Shown piece by piece: positions 1 through 7,536 of a stretch of DNA of 39,330 nucleotides. Below the pieces are notes generated by a model, which ran no database searches, was not told the origin of the DNA, and was given only the letters and a program-made list of their open reading frames with translations. This stretch comes from Oscillospiraceae bacterium. GTDB lineage: Bacteria; Bacillota; Clostridia; Oscillospirales; Oscillospiraceae. Location of the stretch: assembly GCA_017501355.1 (NCBI GenBank), contig JAFVXA010000019.1:1-39330 (forward strand), given 5' to 3'. The position numbers and the translations under genes were made by a program. Within the stretch, counting starts at the first letter, position 1; every line of letters starts with the position of its first letter.

Positions 1-42
1 CATCGAAATCAGCTGTTAAGTTAAGCACACAAGGAGGATTTC

Positions 43-206
43 AACTAGTCGACAGAATGCATATAAAACTGACCAATTTCTCAAAGAATGTAATAATACA
101 TCATTTAAAGGCACAAAAACGAAAAGTATTAACTAGTCAATAACAAGAGTAAAAAAGCAATCGAAATGCATCAAAACAGAAGAATTTCGAGAAATCACAA
201 CTAGTC
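43..206. repeat. Three dispersed AACTAGTC octamers in the upstream region
   Basis: Exact AACTAGTC copies lie at 43-50, 131-138 and 199-206, in otherwise AT-rich sequence without a gene (1-285). The last copy directly abuts the probable -35 region of the first gene. The spacing (88 and 68 bp) is irregular, so this is not a CRISPR array. They could be regulator sites or chance. Apart from these and the promoter I see nothing else in 1-285. Confidence 0.35.
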
Positions 207-235
207 TGCAAGATGCAACAAAAGTGTGCTATAAT
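207..235 (+). promoter_or_regulatory. Promoter for the first operon (extended -10)
   Basis: TATAAT at 230-235 is preceded by TGC, giving an extended -10. The -35 region around 207-212 (TGCAAG) is weak. It lies about 50 bp before the first start codon. Confidence 0.55.
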
Positions 236-285
236 GTAAAAGTAAAAAGAGTGGGACAAACTTGAATTTGTAGAGTGGGATTGAA

Positions 286-732
286 ATGTCTATGAGTAAA
301 TTGAGATCAGTTTTAGATGCAGCAGAGTGCTGCTATGAAATAATACAACAGGATAAGCCTATATTATCTGCAATGGATGCCGAAGGTGTATATCCTGTTG
401 AAAAATCAGCACCAACATTTGTCTTACATAGTGAACAAGGACTTATTGGATGTATAGTTTCTATGCAGAACGGTCGTCTTGATTTCGAAAGATTAAAGGC
501 ACAATTTGGTTTTAAGAAACTGAAAATGGCAGACAGAAAGAAAATCGAGAAGGAGACAGGATATTCCGTGGGCTCTGTTCCGCTTGTAGCACTTGGCTTG
601 CCTATAATCTTTGATAAAAAACTACTTTGCCATGACTTTGTTTATGGTGGAACAGGAAACGAGTTATTAACACTTAAAATAAAGCCGGAAGATTTAATCA
701 GGGTAAATGAAATAATAGGGACTTTTGAATAA
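286..732 (+). CDS. YbaK/EbsC-family aminoacyl-tRNA deacylase-like protein
   Basis: A 148-residue protein matching the YbaK/aminoacyl-tRNA editing domain. Members hydrolyse mischarged aminoacyl-tRNAs (such as Cys-tRNA-Pro or Ala-tRNA-Pro) in the cytoplasm. The family pattern is clear in the C-terminal half: a Gly-Ser-Val-Pro-Leu segment near residues 96-101, followed by a Phe-Val-Tyr-Gly-Gly-Thr-Gly motif near 118-124. The length fits a stand-alone editing domain. An alternative start at 292 (Met3) is possible; the purine-rich GAGTGGGA upstream fits either. It is the first gene of a plus-strand run in AT-rich DNA. Which tRNA it edits cannot be read from the sequence. Confidence 0.75.
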   Translation: MSMSKLRSVLDAAECCYEIIQQDKPILSAMDAEGVYPVEKSAPTFVLHSEQGLIGCIVSMQNGRLDFERLKAQFGFKKLKMADRKKIEKETGYSVGSVPLVALGLPIIFDKKLLCHDFVYGGTGNELLTLKIKPEDLIRVNEIIGTFE

Positions 733-778
733 AACAGAGAATATTGTTTAGTAAATTAGAATTTTGCGAGGTGAGAAT

Positions 779-1495
779 ATGGCAATGTGGAATCCGTGGA
801 GAGGTTGCAAAAAGTGCAGCGACGGTTGCCTCTATTGCTATATCCACAAGGGCGATGCAAAACGCGGAGTTGATACGAGTATTGTTGAAAAGACAAAGGA
901 TTTTGCCAAGCCTGTAGAACGCTTGAAGAACGGCAATTACAAAATGAAATCCGGCATTGTATATACCTGTTTTTCCACGGATTTTCTGATTGAGGAAGCA
1001 GACGATTGGCGTCCCGAATGCTGGCAGATGATAAAGGAGCGCGAGGATTGCACGTTTCTCTTTCTCACAAAGCGTATTGACAGATTTATGGACTGCATCC
1101 CCGATGATTGGGGGGAAGGTTATGAAAACGTGGTCGTTTGTTGTACGGTCGAGAACCAAAAGAACGCAGACTTCAAACTCGGAATTTTTGAAAAGCTTCC
1201 GATCAAGCATAAGTGCATAACGGCTCAGACACTTATCGGAGCCATTGACATAGAACGATATCTTGACGGTGTTGAGCTTGTGGTTGTCGGCGGTGAATCG
1301 GACACGAAAGCAAGACCGCTTGACTACACTTGGGTGCTTAATATCAGAGAGCAGTGTATCAGGAAAAATGTGTCCTTCGAATTCCGGCAGTGCGGAACAC
1401 ATTTTATCAAGGACGGCAAGGAATATAAATTGCAAACAAAGGATCTGTGCGCTCAGGCAAGAAAAGCGGATATTGACTTTAAGCGCAATAGTTGA
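779..1495 (+). CDS. DUF5131 family protein (phage Gp37/Gp68-like)
   Basis: About 238 residues. The N-terminus has a Trp-Asn-Pro-Trp-Arg-Gly-Cys start followed by closely spaced cysteines (Cys-Lys-Lys-Cys, then Cys-Leu-Tyr-Cys-Tyr), the hallmark of DUF5131, a family first annotated from phage Gp37/Gp68. The cysteine cluster resembles the metal or iron-sulfur sites of radical-SAM-like proteins, but the biochemical role is unknown. A C-terminal Val-Val-Gly-Gly-Glu-Ser segment is also typical. The start at 779 follows a GAGGTGAG ribosome site; 785 is the alternative, and the upstream TTG at 764 is unlikely. It lies 46 bp after the YbaK-like gene, probably in the same transcript. Confidence 0.75.
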   Translation: MAMWNPWRGCKKCSDGCLYCYIHKGDAKRGVDTSIVEKTKDFAKPVERLKNGNYKMKSGIVYTCFSTDFLIEEADDWRPECWQMIKEREDCTFLFLTKRIDRFMDCIPDDWGEGYENVVVCCTVENQKNADFKLGIFEKLPIKHKCITAQTLIGAIDIERYLDGVELVVVGGESDTKARPLDYTWVLNIREQCIRKNVSFEFRQCGTHFIKDGKEYKLQTKDLCAQARKADIDFKRNS

Positions 1496-1523
1496 TCAAA
1501 TAAAAATTTGGGGGTGAGAATAA

Positions 1524-1961
1524 ATGCACGAAGACCTCATTGCTAATTTGACATCGAAAGATGATAAATTCGCTTGTGCTATTGCCGATAAAATCATATC
1601 CGAGAGTCAAAATTCCGATGAATGGTATGGATACTTTGATACCTTTGCTTCGCTGCTTAATCATCCTAAATCGTTGGTAAGAAATCGTGCATTGCACATT
1701 CTTGCCGCCAATGCTCAGTGGGATGATAATAATCGCTTTGATGCTATTCTATCAGAGTATCTTTCACATATTACGGATGAAAAACCGATTACGGCCAGAC
1801 AATGCATTAAGGCTCTTGTACAAGTAGGTATAGCAAAACCACAATACATTCCAAGGATACTATCCTGTTTTCATGGTGCTGATTTATCGAAGTACAAAGA
1901 CAGTATGCGACCCCTGATTGAAAAGGACATGGAAGAAACTGAAAGATTACTAACTGAGTAA
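1524..1961 (+). CDS. HEAT-repeat-like helical protein
   Basis: A 145-residue protein of amphipathic helices. The segment Leu-Val-Arg-Asn-Arg-Ala-Leu-His-Ile-Leu-Ala near residues 52-62 and Thr-Ala-Arg-Gln-Cys-Ile-Lys-Ala-Leu near 90-98 are typical HEAT repeat B-helices. Close relatives in Clostridia are often loosely annotated as SufBD protein, but no SufB/SufD core is present, so that name should not be used. No catalytic motif is visible; a protein-binding scaffold is the most that can be inferred. It is preceded by a strong GGGGGTGAG ribosome site and sits 28 bp downstream of the DUF5131 gene. Confidence 0.65.
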   Translation: MHEDLIANLTSKDDKFACAIADKIISESQNSDEWYGYFDTFASLLNHPKSLVRNRALHILAANAQWDDNNRFDAILSEYLSHITDEKPITARQCIKALVQVGIAKPQYIPRILSCFHGADLSKYKDSMRPLIEKDMEETERLLTE

Positions 1962-1971
1962 ATTCCAATTT

Positions 1972-2478
1972 ATGAAGAAATCTATTGCAAACATCATTAC
2001 AGGAAGTAGAGTTGCATTTAGTTTGCCGCTTCTGTTCGTTCCTATAACATCGGCATGGTTTTATATTCTCTATCTTTTTTGCGGGCTTACCGATATGATT
2101 GACGGAATGATTGCGAGAAAGACAGGGGCGGTTAGTAAATTTGGAGAAAACCTTGATACGGTTGCTGATTTTGTTTTTATGGCAGTATGCGTGGTGAAAT
2201 TGTTGCCTATGATCAGCCTTTCCATTTGGCTGCGGATATGGATAGCCGTTATAGCAATGATTAAGGTTATCAATATTGTTCTGGGATTCATTCGCAGAAA
2301 GGAACTCATGGCTTTACATACCGTTTTCAATAAAACTGCGGGATTGTTGCTCTTTCTTCTGCCATTAACATTACAATTTGTTGACCCAACATATAGCTTT
2401 ACAGTCGTGTGTACCATAGCAACGATTGCTGCGATCCAAGAAGGATACGATACTACTATAAAGGCAAATGACAAATAA
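1972..2478 (+). CDS. CDP-alcohol phosphatidyltransferase family membrane enzyme
   Basis: 168 residues with several hydrophobic helices. The complete family signature D-x2-D-G-x2-A-R-x8-G-x3-D-x3-D is present at about residues 41-66. The aspartates bind divalent metal and the CDP head group in transfer of a phosphatidyl group to an alcohol (glycerol phosphate, inositol, serine and similar). The acceptor cannot be deduced, so neither pgsA nor pssA is assigned. The protein is on the short side for the family. Its start lies 10 bp after the HEAT-repeat gene with no convincing ribosome site of its own, suggesting translational coupling. Confidence 0.8.
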   Translation: MKKSIANIITGSRVAFSLPLLFVPITSAWFYILYLFCGLTDMIDGMIARKTGAVSKFGENLDTVADFVFMAVCVVKLLPMISLSIWLRIWIAVIAMIKVINIVLGFIRRKELMALHTVFNKTAGLLLFLLPLTLQFVDPTYSFTVVCTIATIAAIQEGYDTTIKANDK

Positions 2479-2504
2479 GAATTTGTCGAACAGTTAATAA
2501 GTAA

Positions 2505-2534
2505 AGGGCTGACGAAAAGCAAACCGTCAGCCCT
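2505..2534. terminator. Hairpin between convergent genes
   Basis: AGGGCTGACG (2505-2514) pairs perfectly with CGTCAGCCCT (2525-2534). It lies between convergent genes. The following T tract is imperfect (CAAATTTTG), so it is a moderate terminator candidate. Confidence 0.6.
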
Positions 2535-2550
2535 CAAATTTTGCGAAAAA

Positions 2551-3075
2551 TTATTTATTATTTGCCTTTGCTGCCGAAGCTATCGCATCCATCATGTGCT
2601 GTTCGACTTGCTCAGGAGTTTCGTCAAAGCCGTATTTGATCCATTGATAGATAATGCCGAAATAGCCGTGAATAAAATAGGACATAATGTAGGAAAGTTC
2701 TTTGGGATATGTTTCCTCGCCTACCATCAGCTTTTCAACCACACGCATCAGCAACGCAAGCAGACCGTTATCGTTCAGAAGCGTAAACAGTTTGCGGTTG
2801 GCATAGATAAAGCGTAAAATCACGCCGCCCTTGTCTTTTTCAAGATCTCCGTCATAGTTATCAGCATACCGCACCCACTCGTATTCAATTTTGAAAAGGA
2901 GCAGATCCTCTTTGCAGCTTTTGTAGTCGAGATGGCGGTAGAAGGTAGTACGCCCGACGTCTGCCTTTTCACAGATGGCGTTTACGCTAATATCCTCATA
3001 GGGTTTGTCTGCCATCAGCTTGACAAGAGCGTCGGCAAGACAAATCTTCAAAAATTCGGTCTGATTTCGTTTCAT
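2551..3075 (-). CDS. TetR/AcrR family transcriptional regulator
   Basis: 174 residues from the ATG at 3075, chosen because AAGGAGAAG lies 9 nt upstream; a longer reading from 3156 lacks such a site. The N-terminal TetR DNA-binding domain is clear: helix-turn-helix at residues 28-50 with Asp-Val-Gly-Arg-Thr-Thr-Phe-Tyr-Arg-His. The C-terminal helical half should bind an unknown ligand. It is divergent from the hydrolase gene at 3267; the shared 191-bp region holds a near-perfect palindrome that is a plausible operator. The simplest inference is autoregulation together with control of the neighbouring hydrolase. Confidence 0.85.
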   Translation of the reverse strand: MKRNQTEFLKICLADALVKLMADKPYEDISVNAICEKADVGRTTFYRHLDYKSCKEDLLLFKIEYEWVRYADNYDGDLEKDKGGVILRFIYANRKLFTLLNDNGLLALLMRVVEKLMVGEETYPKELSYIMSYFIHGYFGIIYQWIKYGFDETPEQVEQHMMDAIASAAKANNK

Positions 3076-3180
3076 AATGGGACACTTCTCCTTATTTGTT
3101 CCGCATAGAAAGCAGAGGACTTGAAATGCGGGCGTTTCCATTGACAGTGCTTGCATTGTTTATTATAATGATAACCCAAA

Positions 3181-3196
3181 TGGAACAATTGTGCCA
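3181..3196. promoter_or_regulatory. Candidate TetR operator between divergent genes
   Basis: TGGAACAATTGTGCCA is a 16-bp palindrome with a single mismatched pair. It lies between the TetR gene and the hydrolase gene, overlapping the likely -35 regions in both directions; a minus-strand -10 is at 3162-3167. Confidence 0.5.
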
Positions 3197-3210
3197 AATC
3201 GGTACAGCTG

Positions 3211-3226
3211 TATTATAATTATAATA
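3211..3226. promoter_or_regulatory. Perfect AT palindrome containing overlapping -10 elements
   Basis: TATTATAATTATAATA is its own reverse complement and contains TATAAT at 3214-3219 and 3220-3225. It probably supplies the -10 of the hydrolase promoter, and could be a second operator. Confidence 0.5.
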
Positions 3227-3266
3227 AAACCGCAAAGTCAATAGGTAAACGGAAAAAGGAGAAGAA

Positions 3267-4238
3267 ATGAAAAAAGTTATGAAAATTATCGGCATTGTAC
3301 TTTTGAGTATCGTGGCATTGGTCGTTGTGCTGATCCTCATTAACACGATCAAGACGAAGATCAACGAAAAGAAGGTTTGGATTCCCGACAATTATTATAC
3401 GGCATTTGAATCGGACTCTGCACTTGAAAAGAAGTACGCCGGACTTGGGGCGTATGAGGTAAAGGAGCTTGAATTTGACTCTGATAACAAGTCGATTGAT
3501 AAAATTCGGGTATGGTATCCAAACGAAGCGGAAGATTGTCAGTATCCTGTAATCGTCATCGTAAACGCAAGCAATACGGCAGCACTGAACTTGAAGCCTG
3601 CCTATGCTCGTCTTGCTTCTTGGGGATTTATTGTAGTGGGCAACGATGACAGGCAGACCGGAACGGGCGAAACGGCATCCGAAACGCTTGATTACGTACT
3701 GAATTTGAACAAGGACGAGAATAGCGAGCTGTTCGGCAAAATTGATGAAGAACATATTGGTTGCATTGGTTATTCTCAAGGTGGAGCAGGTGCGATCAAC
3801 GCTGTAACGAAATTTGAAAACAGTGATAAGTTCACGGCATTGTTTACAGGCAGTGCAGCTTACTCTTTGCTTTCTAAAAATATGGGTTGGGAATACGACG
3901 TTTCCAAGATCAGTATTCCCTACTTTATGACGGCTGGTATGGGTAGCTCCGACGATGCAGGCAATTCCGAAATACATAGCAACGAGGTATTCGCAGGTGT
4001 TGCGCCTCTTGCTTCCTTGGTGGAGAACTACGACGGGATCACCGCTGACGTTTTCAAACTCAGAGCAAGAGTGACAGGTGCGGAGCATCAGGATATGCTG
4101 CATCTGACCGACGGCTATATGACCGCTTGGATGCTTTACCATCTGCATGGCGACGCTGAAGCCGCAAGCGTTTTCGTAGGAGGAAATGCGGATATTATTA
4201 CAAACAACGGTTGGCAGGATGTTGAGAAAAATAAATAA
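3267..4238 (+). CDS. Membrane-anchored alpha/beta hydrolase
   Basis: 323 residues. An N-terminal hydrophobic helix (about residues 5-26) should anchor the protein, leaving the enzyme outside the membrane. The hydrolase fold is shown by a Val-Ile-Val-Ile-Val-Asn-Ala strand near 93-99, a Tyr-Ser-Gln-Gly-Gly nucleophile elbow near residues 169-173 and a late His (Ala-Glu-His-Gln-Asp near 272-276). It resembles dienelactone hydrolase or chlorophyllase/PAF-acetylhydrolase-like enzymes. The substrate is unknown. The start is set by AAAAAGGAGAAG. It is divergent from and probably controlled by the TetR gene. It is the last gene of the AT-rich left block. Confidence 0.8.
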   Translation: MKKVMKIIGIVLLSIVALVVVLILINTIKTKINEKKVWIPDNYYTAFESDSALEKKYAGLGAYEVKELEFDSDNKSIDKIRVWYPNEAEDCQYPVIVIVNASNTAALNLKPAYARLASWGFIVVGNDDRQTGTGETASETLDYVLNLNKDENSELFGKIDEEHIGCIGYSQGGAGAINAVTKFENSDKFTALFTGSAAYSLLSKNMGWEYDVSKISIPYFMTAGMGSSDDAGNSEIHSNEVFAGVAPLASLVENYDGITADVFKLRARVTGAEHQDMLHLTDGYMTAWMLYHLHGDAEAASVFVGGNADIITNNGWQDVEKNK

Positions 4239-4314
4239 TGATTCTGCAAAACTTGGAAAGCTGAAATAAACTTTCAAATTCCAATTTGTCGTGCTATTGA
4301 AAAACTTTAAAAAC

Positions 4315-4354
4315 AAAAAATGCTCACCTCATAAATTCGAGGTGAGCATTTTTT
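4315..4354 (+). terminator. Rho-independent terminator after the hydrolase gene
   Basis: TGCTCACCTC (4321-4330) pairs with GAGGTGAGCA (4339-4348), preceded by A6 and followed by T6. It marks the end of the AT-rich block; sequence becomes G+C-rich just beyond. Confidence 0.9.
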
Positions 4355-4432
4355 CGCGGACACGGATTTGCCTAACTTAATGACATTGACACGGCGTGTC
4401 CTCTTTTTTCTTTGCCGAAAGTGCCGGCTCTC

Positions 4433-4460
4433 TTGTAATTTTCCGTGGCTGTGCTACAAT
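4433..4460 (+). promoter_or_regulatory. Promoter of dapB
   Basis: TTGTAA (4433-4438) and TACAAT (4455-4460) are separated by 16 bp. A small CCGCC/GGCGG hairpin lies at about 4483-4500, just before the ribosome site. Confidence 0.65.
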
Positions 4461-4518
4461 ATTTTCAGTAACAGCAAAATTTGTCCGCCTGCGGGCGGAA
4501 CGAAACAGGAGGGCTTTT

Positions 4519-5319
4519 ATGAAGATCGTCATTACGGCTCCCAGCGGCAAGATGGGCAAACTGGTGGTGCGGGAAGCGCTGAAGCGTCCCGCTGATTTCA
4601 CCATCGTCGGCGCAGTGGGCAACCCCTGCCGTGACTACATTGGCAAGGATATTTCTGCCGCCACCCACGGCGAAGAGGTGGGCGCAAAGATTTACGGCAA
4701 CATCGAGGAGATCATTGCCGAGTGTGACGGCGTGGTGGATTTCTCCACGGTGGAACTGTCCATGCAGGTGGTCGCCGCCTGTGTGAAGCATCGTAAGCCC
4801 CTGCTCCTCGGCACCACGGGCTTCTCCGCTGAACAGGAGAAGATCATCGAAGAGGCGGGCGAACACATTGCCATCGCCGAGTCTCACAATACCTCCAAGG
4901 CGGTGAACCTCGTTTACGAGCTGCTCAAGACCATCACGAAGGTGCTGGGCAATGAGTCTGATGTGGACATCGTGGAGATGCACGACCACAAAAAGCTGGA
5001 TGCCCCCAGCGGCACCTCCAAGGTCATGGGTCACATCATTGCGGAGGAGCTCGGCGTTGACTGGGACGAAAAGGCTGTCTTTGGGCGCAAGGGCAAGGGG
5101 GAGCGCGGCGACAAGGAGATCACCTATCACTCCATCCGCAGCGGCAATATCTCTTCTTCCCATACCGTTATCTTCGGCATGGACGGTGAGCGTCTGGAGC
5201 TGACCCACCATTCCTATGACTTCGGTACCTTTGCCAAGGGCTCTCTTGACTGCATCCTCTTCCTCAGGGACAAGGCACCCGGTATGTACAGCTCGCAGGA
5301 GGCACTGGGCTTGGTCTAA
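4519..5319 (+). CDS. dapB: 4-hydroxy-tetrahydrodipicolinate reductase
   Basis: 266 residues, normal for DapB. It catalyses the NAD(P)H-dependent reduction step toward meso-diaminopimelate and lysine in the cytoplasm. The N-terminal nucleotide-binding loop is at residues 5-13 (Ala-Pro-Ser-Gly-Lys-Met-Gly), Gly-Thr-Thr-Gly-Phe is at 98-102, and the family signature Glu-Met-His-Asp-His-Lys-Lys-Leu-Asp-Ala-Pro-Ser-Gly-Thr is at 153-166, with catalytic His and Lys. The second position of the usual His-His pair is Asp, with His next, a mild variation. The start at 4519 follows AGGAGGG. It is a single gene with its own promoter and terminator. The rest of the dap pathway is not in the window. Confidence 0.95.
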   Translation: MKIVITAPSGKMGKLVVREALKRPADFTIVGAVGNPCRDYIGKDISAATHGEEVGAKIYGNIEEIIAECDGVVDFSTVELSMQVVAACVKHRKPLLLGTTGFSAEQEKIIEEAGEHIAIAESHNTSKAVNLVYELLKTITKVLGNESDVDIVEMHDHKKLDAPSGTSKVMGHIIAEELGVDWDEKAVFGRKGKGERGDKEITYHSIRSGNISSSHTVIFGMDGERLELTHHSYDFGTFAKGSLDCILFLRDKAPGMYSSQEALGLV

Positions 5320-5333
5320 ACACTGGTTTACAT

Positions 5334-5372
5334 AAAAACGTCTCTGCTTCAAGTGAAGCAGAGACGTTTTTC
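5334..5372. terminator. Bidirectional terminator between dapB and the lipoprotein gene
   Basis: Perfect stem ACGTCTCTGCTTC / GAAGCAGAGACGT with an AAGT loop, flanked by A5 and T5, so it works in both directions for the two convergent genes. Confidence 0.9.
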
Positions 5373-5373
5373 G

Positions 5374-6189
5374 TTATTCCGTATAGCCCAGCAGTCGAAG
5401 TCCGCGTTCGTTCAGTGCAGCATGATAGACCTCTTCGCTGATGTTGAAAACAGGATAGCCTGCCGCATAGGGACCAAGGGTGTAGTCCTGGAAATAGACG
5501 GTGACCTGGTTTTCTGAGAAGAAATACTGGATCTCATTCTGCTCGCGGACGGTGGTTTCATAGTCGTCGTAATAGCCCTCCGCAAGACCGTCCTTTTCGA
5601 TCTGCGCCAGCACCTCTTCTGCCACGGCGCTTCGGAAGGCTGCACCATCCGCAATGTCGTCGATGCTGACCATTTCGCCCGCTTCCAGATCAAAGAGATA
5701 GCAGACATTGCCCTTGCCGGGATGAGCGCCGCCGGTATAGACCTGTCCGTAAAAGTCCACGAAAACGGCGTAGGGAGTGGCGTAGGCAGTGTAGGTCATT
5801 TCGTCGCTGTAGGGACCATACCAGTCAAAGCCCGGGACATCACGGTAGCTGTACTGCTCGATGGCATCGGCACTGATGGATTCGTACAGCTGCTCACAGC
5901 CTGCGAGGATCTCGTCCATGGCGGCGTGGAACGCATCGAGGGATGCCTGCTGCGCATCGGTCAGCTCACCTTCTGCCACAAGAGAGGGGAGATCGTACAA
6001 AGCGCTGCAAATCACCGTGCCGTCATCGGCAAGCGTTTGGTGGGTGACGGGTTCTTTGCCGATTACAAGGGAGTAGGCAAAGGGCTCCCAAGTGCCGCTT
6101 TCCTCCTCGGCGGGGGGTGTCGGCGCATTGCTGCAGGCGGCAAGGGTAAACAGGCTCAGAGCGAGCAGCAGAGTAAGCATTTTTTTCAT
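5374..6189 (-). CDS. Lipoprotein with DUF3298/RsiV-like domain
   Basis: About 271 residues from the Met at 6189 (GGAGA lies 7 nt upstream; Met at 6195 is too close). The N-terminus is a lipoprotein signal: Lys-Lys, a hydrophobic stretch, then Leu-Ala-Ala-Cys, followed by a Pro/Glu-rich linker. The mature part resembles DUF4163/DUF3298 as found in RsiV-type anti-sigma factors and YhjM-like proteins: a Gly-Gly-Ala-His-Pro motif in mid-protein and a C-terminal Tyr/Phe-rich domain with Phe-Phe-Ser-Glu-Asn. There is no cytoplasmic anti-sigma domain here, so it is probably an extracytoplasmic lipoprotein of unknown ligand. It starts 12 bp after tmcAL and is likely cotranscribed with it. Confidence 0.75.
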   Translation of the reverse strand: MKKMLTLLLALSLFTLAACSNAPTPPAEEESGTWEPFAYSLVIGKEPVTHQTLADDGTVICSALYDLPSLVAEGELTDAQQASLDAFHAAMDEILAGCEQLYESISADAIEQYSYRDVPGFDWYGPYSDEMTYTAYATPYAVFVDFYGQVYTGGAHPGKGNVCYLFDLEAGEMVSIDDIADGAAFRSAVAEEVLAQIEKDGLAEGYYDDYETTVREQNEIQYFFSENQVTVYFQDYTLGPYAAGYPVFNISEEVYHAALNERGLRLLGYTE

Positions 6190-6201
6190 GGACATTCTCC
6201 T

Positions 6202-7377
6202 TTACAGAATGACGGGATTGGTGACCCAGTCGCTGCCGCCGGGCAGGACGATGGGGCAGGCGAGGGCGTAGAGGTCGGTGCAGCGGCATTCCGCGGCAAA
6301 GGCTTCTTTGGCAGTTCCCTCCAGAGCGCGACCCTCGGCGGGCTTGGTGATGACAGGAAGGAGAGCGGTGGTTTTCATTTCCTTCAGCAGTGCCCGCCCT
6401 GTTTCGTTGCACGCCAGTACCCGCAGATAGGGGACGGTGCTGTCATAGCGTTCCAGTCCCAGATAGATCCGCATCAGCATACGGCGCAGCCTTGCCATGG
6501 CATAGCGCTTGGTTTTGACCCATTGCAGCAGATCTTCCACGCTGCGGCACTCGGCGGCGGCAACCGCAAAGCGGCGGTAAAGCCCCTCGCTGCCCTCGTC
6601 ATAAGGGGCAAAGTCCGCTTCGCTCATGCTGCGCAGACGCGAAAGGATCGCCCGCTCTGCCAGTGCTGTACGGGCAGGGGCAAGTCCCTTGAGCTGCTCC
6701 CGGATCAGAATGTTGGAGGAACTGTCGGTCATGTAGGGGGTCATGTCCCTGTCTGCCGCAATGCCCTCCCGGATGCGGGATGCGGAGGCGATGCCCTCCC
6801 GGGTCTCCCCGTCATGGGCAGCGCCGATGCGGGGGATGGTGAAGCTGTTAAGTCCGCGGACAAAGCAGTTTTTCTCGTATTCCACGCCGAGAATGTTATT
6901 GGGTTCGGCAAGAAGAGCGGCTTTTTCCTCGCCTACCAGCGACGCCAGAGCACTCTGACGCGCCCGGGCAAAGGATTCGCCGCGGGGCAGCTCCTGCTGC
7001 AGTGCCGCTTTGAAATCATAGGAGAGGAGAACGCTTGCAAGCTCCCGCAAAGCGGCGGTATTGCCGCATTCGCTGCCATAGCTGATGGTATCCACAAGAC
7101 CGGTTGCGGCGAGGGCACCCACGGCGGCAGAGGCAAAGCCTTCGGCAGAGAGCAGCGCCTGCGCGGCAGGCAGCTCCAGCACCAGATCCACACCGCCGCG
7201 GACGGCAGCCTCTGCGCGGGCGTGCTTGCGCAAAAGGGCGAAGTCGCCCCGCTGCACAAAGTTGCCGCTCATCACGGCGATGACGGGCTTGCCGAGACTG
7301 TTTTTGGTGGCGGCGACGTGGAGGGCGTGACCCTTGTGAAAGGGATTGTATTCCGATACGATGCCGACAGCTTTCAT
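6202..7377 (-). CDS. tmcAL: tRNA(Met) cytidine acetate ligase (YlbM family)
   Basis: 391 residues, matching the TmcAL/YlbM family, which uses acetate and ATP to acetylate the wobble cytidine of elongator tRNA-Met. The nucleotidyltransferase HxGH-type motif is Asn-Pro-Phe-His-Lys-Gly-His at residues 11-17. Further family blocks are Ser-Gly-Asn-Phe-Val-Gln-Arg-Gly (37-44), Gly-Ser-Glu-Cys-Gly (101-105), Glu-Pro-Asn-Asn-Ile-Leu (158-163) and Ala-Ser-Ala-Ser-Arg-Ile-Arg (197-203). The start at 7377 follows AAAGGAG. Its promoter is at 7410-7438, and the lipoprotein gene follows closely. Older annotations call this a nucleotidyltransferase or UPF0348 protein. Confidence 0.92.
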   Translation of the reverse strand: MKAVGIVSEYNPFHKGHALHVAATKNSLGKPVIAVMSGNFVQRGDFALLRKHARAEAAVRGGVDLVLELPAAQALLSAEGFASAAVGALAATGLVDTISYGSECGNTAALRELASVLLSYDFKAALQQELPRGESFARARQSALASLVGEEKAALLAEPNNILGVEYEKNCFVRGLNSFTIPRIGAAHDGETREGIASASRIREGIAADRDMTPYMTDSSSNILIREQLKGLAPARTALAERAILSRLRSMSEADFAPYDEGSEGLYRRFAVAAAECRSVEDLLQWVKTKRYAMARLRRMLMRIYLGLERYDSTVPYLRVLACNETGRALLKEMKTTALLPVITKPAEGRALEGTAKEAFAAECRCTDLYALACPIVLPGGSDWVTNPVIL

Positions 7378-7409
7378 TGTGGTGCTCCTTTCCGGAAACT
7401 TCTATATGT

Positions 7410-7438
7410 AGTATAGCACAGCTTGTTTTCTCCCGCAA
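7410..7438 (-). promoter_or_regulatory. Promoter of tmcAL
   Basis: On the minus strand TTGCGG (7438-7433) and TATACT (7415-7410) are 17 bp apart. Confidence 0.75.
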
Positions 7439-7474
7439 CTGCGGCAAAAAACGTATCTTTCGTGTGGTTTTTCC

Positions 7475-7503
7475 TTGCGCGGAAAGAAGTCCTCCTTTAT
7501 AAT
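7475..7503 (+). promoter_or_regulatory. Promoter of mtnN-luxS
   Basis: TTGCGC (7475-7480) and TATAAT (7498-7503) are 17 bp apart, 33 bp before the mtnN start. Confidence 0.8.
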
Positions 7504-7536
7504 AAATGGAAATGAATATATTCGGGAGGTTTTTCT

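Noticed and set aside
44-65. Cluster of restriction-site-like hexamers resembling a cloning polylinker
   Set aside because: ACTAGT, GTCGAC and ATGCAT are close together, but the flanks are natural-looking and the first hexamer recurs in the region; chance is sufficient.
43-206. Possible CRISPR array from the AACTAGTC copies
   Set aside because: Repeats are only 8 bp, spacing is unequal, and there are no cas genes.
1524-1961. Annotation of the HEAT-like protein as SufBD (Fe-S assembly)
   Set aside because: No SufB/SufD beta-helix features; the residues form HEAT-type helices.
5722-7416. 564-codon plus-strand frame opposite the lipoprotein gene and tmcAL
   Set aside because: It is the antisense of two well-supported genes, has no ribosome site, and has a Gly/Ala/Gln/His-rich composition typical of shadow frames in G+C-rich DNA.
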